Positions 1 to 8,409 of a stretch of DNA of 64,000 nt are shown in pieces (positions within the stretch are counted from its first letter, which is position 1; the number at the start of each line of letters is the position of its first letter). Source of the DNA: Persicitalea jodogahamensis. Lineage in GTDB: Bacteria > Bacteroidota > Bacteroidia > Cytophagales > Spirosomataceae. Where the stretch lies: NCBI RefSeq assembly GCF_014651615.1, contig NZ_BMXF01000005.1, forward strand, positions 186,001 through 250,000. Direction: 5' to 3'. Under the pieces are notes generated by a model. The model made no database searches. It was not told the DNA's origin and was given only the letters and a program-made list of their open reading frames with translations. A program made the translations under genes and the position numbers.

Positions 1-178
1 CGATCACGAAGCCTTCGGCCAACTTGAAGCCCGCCATTTCCTTCGCCGCCGAGTAAACCTCCGTGCGGTTGGACTGCGTCTTTTTGTCCTGGGAAAAGGC
101 GGCTGAGGTGGCCAGTAGCGTCACCGCCAGCAAGCTACCCAGCCAAAAGCGGTCCGTCCTGTCGTTTATTTTTTTCAT
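1..178 (-). CDS. N-terminal part of a secreted protein, runs off the left edge
   Basis: Only the first 59 codons are present; the gene continues past position 1. The ATG at 178 begins MKKINDRTDRFW, followed by a hydrophobic stretch and an AAFSQ-D signal-peptidase-like site, so the product is probably exported to the periplasm or beyond. The mature start contains GFKLAEGFVI, which resembles the opening of the large PVC-type/heme-binding or PQQ-like dehydrogenase proteins that often accompany DUF1080 genes. That family assignment is a guess from about ten residues. It lies 35 nt downstream of the DUF1080 gene on the same strand, so the two are probably co-transcribed. Confidence 0.55.
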   Translation of the reverse strand, partial: MKKINDRTDRFWLGSLLAVTLLATSAAFSQDKKTQSNRTEVYSAAKEMAGFKLAEGFVI

Positions 179-213
179 TCCTGACCTTTGTTTTACAAAA
201 AATCAACGCGCAA

Positions 214-891
214 CTAACGAAACTCCGTGATCGTCAAATCCCGGAACTCGACCTGACCCGCACCGCCGCTGTGAATTTGCACGGCGATGACACCTTTGGC
301 GGGAATGGATTCGTCCTTTTCCACGTAATCGACGGTCTTGACGCCGTTGATGTAGAGTTCGTGGTGATTGCCCCGGCAGCGGATAATGTAGCTGTTCCAC
401 TCGCCCGGACGCAGTACGTGACGCAAAGTGCTCAGGTCGCCGCCGACGAGCTTGGCCCGGCGGTGCTCGTCGTAGAGATCACCCCAGTAACCGTCACCGA
501 TGTCGGCCTGGTAACCTATCACTTTGCCATCTTTCACGAAAGAGCGGTACTGAATGCCGCTGTTGATCATCCCGGTCGCCGGGTCGCCCGTGAGGCGGAA
601 GAGGCAGCGAAACTCGAAGTCGCCGTATTCTTTGATGGTGTGCAGGTAGGTATTGGCGGGAATTTTTTTGATCCCGTCGCCGCTGCGGATGGTGCTGTCG
701 CTTACCGACCACCAGGCCTGGTAGTCAGGATTGGCCGTTTTCCAGCCATTGAGGGTTTTGCCGTCGAAAAGGGAGACGGCAGACGGTGAGGTCTGGGCAC
801 GAAGCGAAGTGCCGAGCAGGACAACCATCAAACCCGACAGAGCGAACAGCCGATGGTACTTTGGGAGTTGAGAATAGACGATGGAGCGCAT
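214..891 (-). CDS. DUF1080 (3-keto-disaccharide hydrolase-like) secreted protein
   Basis: The 225-aa product has an N-terminal signal region (basic start, hydrophobic core LFALSGLMVVLLG, cut near LRAQ-T), so it is exported. The mature domain opens with SLFDGKTLNGWK, the signature of the DUF1080 / 3-keto-disaccharide hydrolase family, a concanavalin-like beta-sandwich. Later family features include GDFEFRCLFRL, SGIQYRS, a GEWNSYIIRCRGNHHELYING strand region and a closing VEFRDLTITEFR. Length matches single-domain members. Members act on oxidised sugars or occur in carbohydrate-degradation clusters; the substrate cannot be read here. The next gene leftward is another exported protein, 35 nt away, suggesting a small operon. 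Confidence 0.88.
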   Translation of the reverse strand: MRSIVYSQLPKYHRLFALSGLMVVLLGTSLRAQTSPSAVSLFDGKTLNGWKTANPDYQAWWSVSDSTIRSGDGIKKIPANTYLHTIKEYGDFEFRCLFRLTGDPATGMINSGIQYRSFVKDGKVIGYQADIGDGYWGDLYDEHRRAKLVGGDLSTLRHVLRPGEWNSYIIRCRGNHHELYINGVKTVDYVEKDESIPAKGVIAVQIHSGGAGQVEFRDLTITEFR

Positions 892-966
892 GGGTACTTT
901 TGACTGGATGTTTTGTCAAAAACACTAAGGCACAAGATGTCGTTTACTACCCTTTGAGAGAGGAGG

Positions 967-1031
967 AAGGGAGGAAACGATAAAAAGATGCTATCGTTAT
1001 TCTCCCGCCGGGCGGCCCCGTTTCCTCCCTT
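967..1031. terminator. Inverted repeat between the permease array and the DUF1080 gene
   Basis: A perfect 13-bp inverted repeat, AAGGGAGGAAACG at 967-979 and CGTTTCCTCCCTT at 1019-1031, encloses a second small stem AACGAT/ATCGTT. It begins 8 nt beyond the stop of the last permease gene (1039, leftward), so a transcription terminator for that operon is likely. A structured intergenic repeat is the alternative. Confidence 0.5.
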
Positions 1032-1038
1032 TGCATTA

Positions 1039-3411
1039 CTACTCCGACCGCAGCGAGTTCACCGGATTCATCAGCGCCGCTTTCACGGCCTGAAAACTGA
1101 CCGTCAGCAGAGTGATGACCAATGCCCCTGCACCCGCAGCGGCGAAAATCCACCACGACAACTCAGTGCGATAAGCGTACTTCTGCAACCAGCCTTCCAT
1201 GAAGTACCAGGCCAGCGGAGCAGCGATCAGCAGGGCGATGACAACGAGCAGCACAAAATCTTTCGACAGCAGCCTCCACAAGCTCGCCACACTCGCGCCA
1301 AGTACCTTGCGCACGCCGATTTCCTTGGTACGCTGCTCAGCGACGTAGGAGGCCATTCCGAAAAGTCCGAGGCAGGAAATAAGTATGGCTAGTCCGGCAA
1401 AAAAGGCCGCCAGGGTACCGATGCGCTCTTCGGCCGCAAACTTGATGGCGAAATCTTCTTCAGCGAATGTGTACTTGAATGGGTTGACCGGATCGAATTT
1501 TTTGTACACCGCTTCGACTTTGGATAGCGAGGTAGTTGCACTCATGCCGGGATTCAGCTTCATACTAAGAAGGCTGTTCCGGCTCTGTTCAACAAAGAAG
1601 ATGGTCTGCTTCACTGGCTCGTAGGGCGACTGGGTAACGAGGTTCTTCACCACACCGATGATGCGGAAGTCCATATCCTGCCAGCGGACTATTTCCCCCA
1701 CCGGATTTTCCAGCCCCATGTATCTCACTGCCTCTTCATTGATAACCAAAGCAGTAGAATCCGATGCGAAATTTTTGTCAAAGTCCCGTCCCTCCTTGAT
1801 CTGCCAGCCAATCGTTTTGCCAAACTCCGGGGTGACGCGCATCGATACAAATTCGTCGCCCATGTTGGGGTCTTTTCCCTTCCAATCCAATCCGCCATTG
1901 GTGATGTAGGTGAAAGTAATTGGGCTGTCGGTAGCAGTCATCTCCTGCACGGCCCCGGTACTCAGGATCTCCTCCCGGAAAGCCTCGTAGTGGCTTTTGA
2001 TTTCGCCGGATTTCATGGGTATCGTTATCAGATTACTTCGATCATAGCCGATGGGGCGGTTTTTGGCGTGCTGAATCTGTTGGTACACGATGATCGTGCC
2101 GATAATCAGCGTCACCGAAACGGTAAACTGCACCACTACCAGCGCCTTGCGGGGCATGGAAGCAAAACGCCCCGACACAATGGTTCCTTTGAGGGTCTTG
2201 ATCGGAGAAAAAGAAGACAAATACAAAGCCGGATAACTGCCGGCAAACAATCCGGTAAAAAGGACGAAACCAAAACCAGCCCACCAGAAAACCGGACTCG
2301 CCCACGGAAAAACGATTTGCTTGTCCGTCACCTCGTTGAATGCGGGCAAACCGAGCAAAACCAGGAATACTGCCAGCACGAATGCCAACACCACTACGAG
2401 CAACGATTCCCCAAAAAACTGCGTGATGAGTTGTCCGCGCATGGAACCTACGGCTTTACGCAAACCCACTTCCCGCGCCCTTTTCTCGGAGCGCGCCGTG
2501 CTGAGGTTCATGAAATTGATGCAGGCCAGCAGCAACACGAATATCCCAATGATGCCGAATAACCACACATATTCAATGCGTCCACCGCTTTGAATCCCAT
2601 TCTCAAATTCTGAACGGAGGTACCAGTTTTTCATTGGTTGCAGGAATATCTCGGCCTTAAATTTCTTTTCCTCCTCGCCGACCTTGTTGAATTTGGCATT
2701 TTTGATTTTGGCCGAAACATCCGCCATCGTCGTGTTTTCGGCGATTTGGGCGTAGGTCAGGAACCAGTTGTTGCCCCAACCCAGCCAGGGGGGCAGGTTC
2801 TTGTTGTTGAGTTCCCAGGGCGCGATGAAGGTCAAATCCCGAAAGGAAGAATTGTAGGGCAGGTCGGCATACACCCCCGTCACTTCCACATCTTCCCGGT
2901 TATTCAGCTTGACGATTTTTCCAAGTGGGTCGGCTTCGCCGAAGAGTGCCTGGGCCGTGGATTCGGAAAGCATAATCGAGTTGGTTTCCGTCAGTCCGGC
3001 GCGGGTACCTTTGCGCATTTGCAGCGTCAGCATCTCGGGTGCTTCCGGTCCCATGTAGTTGCCGGTTTTCGTTATTTTCTTGTCCCCCACGGCCAGGAGC
3101 TGCTCGAAGTTGAAAGAAGAGATGACGATATGCTCGAAGTTGTCGCCGTAGCTATCCCGAAGTTCGGGGGCCAGTAGTTTAGGTACATTAGGTGCAGCCT
3201 GTATTTCGCCGTTGAAAGTCTGGTTCTGCATCACCAGCGCGATGCGGTCGTAGTTATCGAAGGAGCGGTCGTAGCTCAGTTCGTCATAAACCCACAAACC
3301 AATAAGCATTGCCACCGTCATGCCCACGGCCAGGCCGCCAATGTTGATGAAAGAGTACCCTTTGTTCCGGATCAGGTTGCGGAAGGCGATTTTAAGGTAG
3401 TTGCGAAGCAT
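1039..3411 (-). CDS. FtsX/MacB-like ABC transporter permease (array copy 7, last)
   Basis: This 790-aa inner-membrane protein is built as two FtsX-like units. The first has TM1 around residues 20-42, a MacB-type periplasmic domain, then TMs from about 285 with the coupling motif EKRAREVGLRKAVG. The second repeats the plan, with EQRTKEIGVRKVLG near 700 and three TMs to the end. The C-terminus ALMNPVNSLRSE is shared by the whole array. Such permeases pair with a LolD/MacB-type ATPase and act as mechanotransmission or efflux units; none is encoded nearby. Copy 6 (3456-5858) is the closest relative, sharing HAKNRPIGYDR/HSKNRPIGYDR, SLWRLLSKDF and EGWLQKY, consistent with recent duplication. It is the last gene of a leftward seven-gene run, 44 nt after copy 6. 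Confidence 0.9.
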   Translation of the reverse strand: MLRNYLKIAFRNLIRNKGYSFINIGGLAVGMTVAMLIGLWVYDELSYDRSFDNYDRIALVMQNQTFNGEIQAAPNVPKLLAPELRDSYGDNFEHIVISSFNFEQLLAVGDKKITKTGNYMGPEAPEMLTLQMRKGTRAGLTETNSIMLSESTAQALFGEADPLGKIVKLNNREDVEVTGVYADLPYNSSFRDLTFIAPWELNNKNLPPWLGWGNNWFLTYAQIAENTTMADVSAKIKNAKFNKVGEEEKKFKAEIFLQPMKNWYLRSEFENGIQSGGRIEYVWLFGIIGIFVLLLACINFMNLSTARSEKRAREVGLRKAVGSMRGQLITQFFGESLLVVVLAFVLAVFLVLLGLPAFNEVTDKQIVFPWASPVFWWAGFGFVLFTGLFAGSYPALYLSSFSPIKTLKGTIVSGRFASMPRKALVVVQFTVSVTLIIGTIIVYQQIQHAKNRPIGYDRSNLITIPMKSGEIKSHYEAFREEILSTGAVQEMTATDSPITFTYITNGGLDWKGKDPNMGDEFVSMRVTPEFGKTIGWQIKEGRDFDKNFASDSTALVINEEAVRYMGLENPVGEIVRWQDMDFRIIGVVKNLVTQSPYEPVKQTIFFVEQSRNSLLSMKLNPGMSATTSLSKVEAVYKKFDPVNPFKYTFAEEDFAIKFAAEERIGTLAAFFAGLAILISCLGLFGMASYVAEQRTKEIGVRKVLGASVASLWRLLSKDFVLLVVIALLIAAPLAWYFMEGWLQKYAYRTELSWWIFAAAGAGALVITLLTVSFQAVKAALMNPVNSLRSE

Positions 3412-3455
3412 GGCTGTTACGTTTTTAGATTATTTCTTTCATTAGAAACTGAGGG

Positions 3456-5858
3456 TCACTCCGATCTCAGACTCTTCACCGGATTCATCAAAGCCGCCTT
3501 AATCGCCTGAAAACTTACCGTCAGCAGCGTAATTACCAATGCTCCCGTACCCGCCGCCGCGAAGACCCACCACGAAAGTTCGGTGCGGTAGTTGTATTTC
3601 TGCAACCAGCCCTCCATGAAGTACCACGCCAGCGGCGAGGCGATCAACAGGGCAATAAGTACCAGAAAAACAAAATCCTTGGAAAGCAGCCGCCACAAAC
3701 TGGCTACGGATGCACCAAGTACCTTGCGGACGCCGATTTCCTTAGTGCGCTGCTCGGCCATGTACGAGGCCAGGCCGAACAGTCCCAGGCAGCTGATCAG
3801 TATAGCCAGGCCAGTGAAAACGCCCGCCAGCTTACCGATGCGCTCCTCGGAGGCGAACTTGGCGGAATATTCTTCATCCACGAACTGATACTCGAAGGGC
3901 AGGTCAGGGAAGTTTTTCTTATAAATACTTTCGACGGTAGCAAGGGATTGGCTGGCGCTTTGGGCGGGATTCAGCCGGAGGTTGTAGTAGCTGGCGTTGT
4001 TGTACTTGTCAAACACGTACATCGATTGCTTCACGGGCTCGTAGGGCGACTGCATGATCATGTCGTCGATGACACCGATAACGGTTAGCGGAGGCTCGGG
4101 ATCTTCTTCATCGTCGTCGCGGATAAGGGTACCGATGGGATCTTTCAATCCCATGTATTTTACGGCGGTCTTGTTCAGAATAACGGCATTGGAGTCGGAG
4201 GCAATCTCGCGTGAGAAGTCGCGCCCGGCGATGATTTTCAAGCCCAGCGATTGGACGTACTCAGGTGAGACCATCGTCCAGGCCAGGTCTTCCTGAAAAC
4301 CCTCGGGCTTGCCTTCCCACAAAAAACCGGAACGATTGGAATAAACTTCGGTTGTAGGGCTGCTGGCCGATGACATCTCGACTACGGCTCCCGAATTGAT
4401 AAATTCCTGGCGGAGGAAGTCGAATTTTCCATCAAAACTACCCCGACTCAGAGGAATTTGGATCAATCCCTCGCGATCGTAGCCAATGGGGCGGTTCTTG
4501 GAATGCTGGATTTGCCGAAATACGATGATAGTGCCAATAATCAGGGCCACCGAAACGGTGAATTGCATCACCACCAGTACTTTGCGGGGTAGCGCGGCGA
4601 AACGTCCCACCCGAAAAGTACCTTTCAGGACTTTAACGGGTTGAAACGAAGAAAGGTAAAGGGCGGGATAGCTGCCGGAAAGCAAGGCCGTAAAGAGAAT
4701 AAACAGCAACGATGCGCCCCAGAAATAGCCGTTGGCCCAGGGGAATTCTATCTTTTTGTCGGCTAATGTATTGAAAGACGGCAGCGCAATCAATACCAGA
4801 ATCATGGCCACGACAAAGGCCATCCCGACTACGAGGAACGACTCGCTCAAAAACTGGGTAATGAGTTGAGTTCTGACCGAACCTACCGACTTTCTGATTC
4901 CTACTTCCTTAGCGCGTTTCTCGGAGCGCGCCGTGCTGAGGTTCATAAAATTGATGCACGCCAGCAGCAGCACAAACGTGCCAATGATGCCGAACAGCCA
5001 CACATTTTCGATCCGGCCGCCCGTCTGGACGCCGTTTTCAAAACTGGCTTTCAGATGCCAGTCATTCATGGGCAGCAGAAATATCTCTGGTTTGTGCTGG
5101 GTGACGTCCTCATCGGCAGCCTTCATCTTGACATCCTTGATTTTGGCCGACACCTGCTCCATCGTGGTGTTGTCGGCAATCTGGGCGTACAACTGAAAGG
5201 AGTTGTTCCCCCACTGATCCACCGCGCGCTGCATCCATTCCGCGCTCGCCAGGAGTTGATCCCAGGGGATGATGTAAGTCGTCTTGCTGAAATCGTTGTT
5301 GGCAGGAATATCGGCGTACACACCCGTTACTTTCAGGTTGTGCTCATTGTTGAGTTTGACGATTTTGCCCATCGCTTCTTCATTGCCAAAAAGCGCTTTC
5401 GCCGTAGTTTCCGCCAGCAAAATGGAGTTGGTTTCTTTCAGGCCATCCCTTTGTCCCGCCAGCATTTCCAGCCCCAGCATCTCGGGAGCACCCGGCTGCA
5501 TGAAATTCCCTTCTTTAGCCATCTTCTTTTCCCCATGCGCCAGAATACTGCGAAACCGCCAGCTACTCATCACCAGGTGCTTGAAGTTGTCGCCGTAGCT
5601 ATCCCGCAGCGCCATTTCCAGCGGACGGGGAATGGCTTGTCCGGTACCGATTTTCCCGTTGAAGGTCTGGCTCTGGTACACCTGCGCGATGCGGTCGTGG
5701 TTTTTGTGGTAATGGTCGAACGTAAGTTCGTCATTCATCCACAGGCCGATCATGATCGCCACGGCCATGCCGACCGCCAAGCCGCCGATGTTGATGAACG
5801 AATAAGCCTTGTTACGGACGAGATTTCGGTAGGCGATTTTGAGGTAGTTGGAGAGCAT
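3456..5858 (-). CDS. FtsX/MacB-like ABC transporter permease (array copy 6)
   Basis: The 800-aa product has the same two-unit FtsX architecture as its neighbours: N-terminal TM (YSFINIGGLAVGMAVAIMIG), periplasmic domain, TM group with EKRAKEVGIRKSVGS, second periplasmic domain, then EQRTKEIGVRKVLG and the C-terminal TMs ending ALMNPVKSLRSE. It is the near twin of copy 7 next door. An acidic insert (DDDEEDPEPP, about residue 590) lies in the second periplasmic domain and is absent from copy 7, so the ligand-facing domains have diverged faster than the membrane parts. Start ATG 5858 is supported by alignment of the MLSNYLKIAYRNL start with the other copies. It follows copy 5 by 56 nt. Confidence 0.9.
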   Translation of the reverse strand: MLSNYLKIAYRNLVRNKAYSFINIGGLAVGMAVAIMIGLWMNDELTFDHYHKNHDRIAQVYQSQTFNGKIGTGQAIPRPLEMALRDSYGDNFKHLVMSSWRFRSILAHGEKKMAKEGNFMQPGAPEMLGLEMLAGQRDGLKETNSILLAETTAKALFGNEEAMGKIVKLNNEHNLKVTGVYADIPANNDFSKTTYIIPWDQLLASAEWMQRAVDQWGNNSFQLYAQIADNTTMEQVSAKIKDVKMKAADEDVTQHKPEIFLLPMNDWHLKASFENGVQTGGRIENVWLFGIIGTFVLLLACINFMNLSTARSEKRAKEVGIRKSVGSVRTQLITQFLSESFLVVGMAFVVAMILVLIALPSFNTLADKKIEFPWANGYFWGASLLFILFTALLSGSYPALYLSSFQPVKVLKGTFRVGRFAALPRKVLVVMQFTVSVALIIGTIIVFRQIQHSKNRPIGYDREGLIQIPLSRGSFDGKFDFLRQEFINSGAVVEMSSASSPTTEVYSNRSGFLWEGKPEGFQEDLAWTMVSPEYVQSLGLKIIAGRDFSREIASDSNAVILNKTAVKYMGLKDPIGTLIRDDDEEDPEPPLTVIGVIDDMIMQSPYEPVKQSMYVFDKYNNASYYNLRLNPAQSASQSLATVESIYKKNFPDLPFEYQFVDEEYSAKFASEERIGKLAGVFTGLAILISCLGLFGLASYMAEQRTKEIGVRKVLGASVASLWRLLSKDFVFLVLIALLIASPLAWYFMEGWLQKYNYRTELSWWVFAAAGTGALVITLLTVSFQAIKAALMNPVKSLRSE

Positions 5859-5914
5859 GGCTGGGTTTGAGTTGAATAAATTGAATGGTCTTTTTGCTTC
5901 TTTGTCTGCTTAAA

Positions 5915-8371
5915 TCATTCGCTCCGCAGTGACTCCACCGGATTCATTAATGCCGCCCTCACGCTCTGATAACCCACGGTCAACAAAGCAATCGCCATGG
6001 CCGTGATGCCCGCCAAGGCAAACACCCACCACGAAATATCGACATGGTAGGCAAAATCCGCCAGCCACTGGTCCATGAAGTACCAGGCGATGGGCGAGGC
6101 GATGACCAAGGCGATCAGCACCAACAGCACGAAATCCTTGGACAGCATTCCCACGATGCTGGCTATGCTCGCGCCCAGCACTTTCCGGACGCCGATTTCT
6201 TTGGTCCGCTGGAAAGCGGTGAGCGTGGCCAGGCCAAACAGGCCCAGGCAGCTGATCAAGATGGCGATGCCCGTGGAAAGGTTAATGATTTTGGCCATCG
6301 TCCGCTCGGATTCATAGTACTGCGCGATCATGTCGTCGTAGAACTTGTACTCGAAGGGCGCGTCCGGGTAGGTCTGCTTCCATAATCTTTCCATTTCCCG
6401 GATGCCCGCCTGCCAGTCGGCGGGTTTGCTGGAAGCTAGTTTTACGTTAAAACTTCCGGTTTTGTCCTTCTCGGTCATCAATGTCAGCGGGTCGATTTTT
6501 TGGGAAAAAGTATCCGTGTGAAAATCTTTCACAACGCCCACGATGGGAATCGAAAAATGGCTGTTTTCATCAGTCAAAAACTTTCCTACTGCCTCCTGCG
6601 GGTTCTCAAAGCCGAATTCCCGCACGGCGGTTTCGTTGATCACGTACTCCCGCACGGTGTCGCTGGGGAGCAGATTGCGCCCGGCCAGGAGTTTCATGTT
6701 ATAAGTACCCAGCAAATCCGTATCCACGTATTTGCGATATACGCTGCGCTCCACTTCCGTATTTGCTTCTTTATACACCAGGCCGCCGCTGGAAAAATTC
6801 TGGTTGAAGGGCGGATTCCCCAAACTTACGGCGGCCACTTGCGGGAGGCGTTTGAGCTCCTCTTTCAGCGCAAATTGTTTGTTGCCGTATGTTTCGCTTA
6901 ACAGCAATCGGTAGGGTACCTGAAAAGTCAATACTGCTTCACGATCGAAACCCAAATCCTTTTCCATCGTATAGCGCATTTGCTGATTCATGATGATGGC
7001 CCCAATGACAAATGCCTGCGCAATCACGAACTGAAAAACGATCAGACTTTTACGTAGGGAAAAGCTATTCCTGCCAATTCTAAGACTAACCTGCCCACGC
7101 AAGACCTGCGTCGGCTGAAATCGGGTGATCAGCAGGCTGGGGTACCAACCTGCCAGCACACTAACGGAGAGGGCGAGGAATGCCATGAAAAGCAACGTTT
7201 GTCCGGCGTTGGGATAAAGCTCCAGACCTTCGGGAAAAAGGTCACTGAAGCTGGTCCGGAACGTTATCGTCCAGACGAACGCCAGGCCACAGGCCAAAAT
7301 GGTAACGATGAAAGTTTCGCCCAGAAAGTGCCCGATCAGGCGGCTCCGTGAGCTGCCCAGTGTTTTGCGGATACCAATTTCGCGCGCACGCTGAGGTACC
7401 TGCGCCGTGGTGAGGTTGACATAATTGATGACCGCCAACACCAACAGGAAAGCTGCCAGACCCATGAGGGCCAGCAGAATATTTTTGTTCACAGTGCGCA
7501 CCCGGCCCGCGTACTTGGGCGTGAAGTGTACTTTTGAAAGGGGAAGTAAGTCGTGCTTACGGGAAAAATTCCCTCCCCAGTTTTTCATCGCTTCCTGCGA
7601 GTTTTTCTGCGAAAGGGCATTGATATTTTTGTTCAGTTTAGCCACATCGGTTTTTTCGCCGATAAGCAGATAAATCTCGTCGGACGAGTTGACGCCGCCC
7701 CAGGTTTCGGTATAATCTTTGGCCTTTTCGCCCTTCTGAAATGTGGAAAGTGATAAAAATTCCTGTCCCGTAAACGAAGTTGAGCGTTCCAAATCCGCAA
7801 CCACGCCTGTCACTTCAATAGCCACGGTATCGCGGTACAGAATGGTTTTACCGAGCATCTGCTCCGGCGTCAGCGTGGGAAAGTACTTTTCGGCTCGGGA
7901 AAGGGTCAGCACTACTTCGTTGGGTTCAGCCAATGCCCTGGCGGGCGATCCGGCCAGCCAGTGGTAGGGTACCATCTTGAAGTAGTCCGTTGTGGTAGCC
8001 TGCACTTGTTCAATATCCAGAAAAACCAGCGGCTTGCCCGAGGCCTGCGGTACTTTAAGACTCATAATCCATTGATTATAGAGCCCTGCCACCGTTTCTA
8101 CGCCGCCTATTTGCCTGCGGATAGCATCGGCAAGAGGCTTGGGAGCACCCGTGTTCCCGCTTTCCTTACCCTCGAAAGTGAAGTCCGTTACGACTTTATA
8201 AATCCGGTGGGCATTGGGTTGATCGGCGTCGAAGCTAAATTCATAACTGACCAACTGGAAAATCATCCAGCAGGCCGCCAAGCCGATCGAAAGCCCCACT
8301 ACATTGAGGGCGGTGAAAAGGCGGTTGCGCCATAGTTGGCGAAGGGCAAGTTTGAAGTAGTTGAATAGCAT
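5915..8371 (-). CDS. FtsX/MacB-like ABC transporter permease (array copy 5)
   Basis: An 818-aa two-unit FtsX permease, more distant from copies 6 and 7. It begins MLFNYFKLALRQLWRNRLF with a first TM at ALNVVGLSIGLAACWMIF. The first coupling motif is PQRAREIGIRKTLGSSRSRL and the second is FQRTKEIGVRKVLGASIAS, followed by TMs and the array signature ALMNPVESLRSE. The periplasmic domains differ strongly from those of the neighbours, as expected if each copy handles a different partner or signal. No ATPase or membrane-fusion gene is adjacent. Spacing to copy 4 upstream is 38 nt. Confidence 0.89.
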   Translation of the reverse strand: MLFNYFKLALRQLWRNRLFTALNVVGLSIGLAACWMIFQLVSYEFSFDADQPNAHRIYKVVTDFTFEGKESGNTGAPKPLADAIRRQIGGVETVAGLYNQWIMSLKVPQASGKPLVFLDIEQVQATTTDYFKMVPYHWLAGSPARALAEPNEVVLTLSRAEKYFPTLTPEQMLGKTILYRDTVAIEVTGVVADLERSTSFTGQEFLSLSTFQKGEKAKDYTETWGGVNSSDEIYLLIGEKTDVAKLNKNINALSQKNSQEAMKNWGGNFSRKHDLLPLSKVHFTPKYAGRVRTVNKNILLALMGLAAFLLVLAVINYVNLTTAQVPQRAREIGIRKTLGSSRSRLIGHFLGETFIVTILACGLAFVWTITFRTSFSDLFPEGLELYPNAGQTLLFMAFLALSVSVLAGWYPSLLITRFQPTQVLRGQVSLRIGRNSFSLRKSLIVFQFVIAQAFVIGAIIMNQQMRYTMEKDLGFDREAVLTFQVPYRLLLSETYGNKQFALKEELKRLPQVAAVSLGNPPFNQNFSSGGLVYKEANTEVERSVYRKYVDTDLLGTYNMKLLAGRNLLPSDTVREYVINETAVREFGFENPQEAVGKFLTDENSHFSIPIVGVVKDFHTDTFSQKIDPLTLMTEKDKTGSFNVKLASSKPADWQAGIREMERLWKQTYPDAPFEYKFYDDMIAQYYESERTMAKIINLSTGIAILISCLGLFGLATLTAFQRTKEIGVRKVLGASIASIVGMLSKDFVLLVLIALVIASPIAWYFMDQWLADFAYHVDISWWVFALAGITAMAIALLTVGYQSVRAALMNPVESLRSE

Positions 8372-8409
8372 AATGGATTATGTATTTCAGATCAAAAGCT
8401 ACAAAATAT

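Noticed and set aside
4866-5870. 334-codon + strand open frame opposite permease copy 6
   Set aside because: Shadow of the permease; similar antisense frames recur in the other array copies because the same motifs recur.
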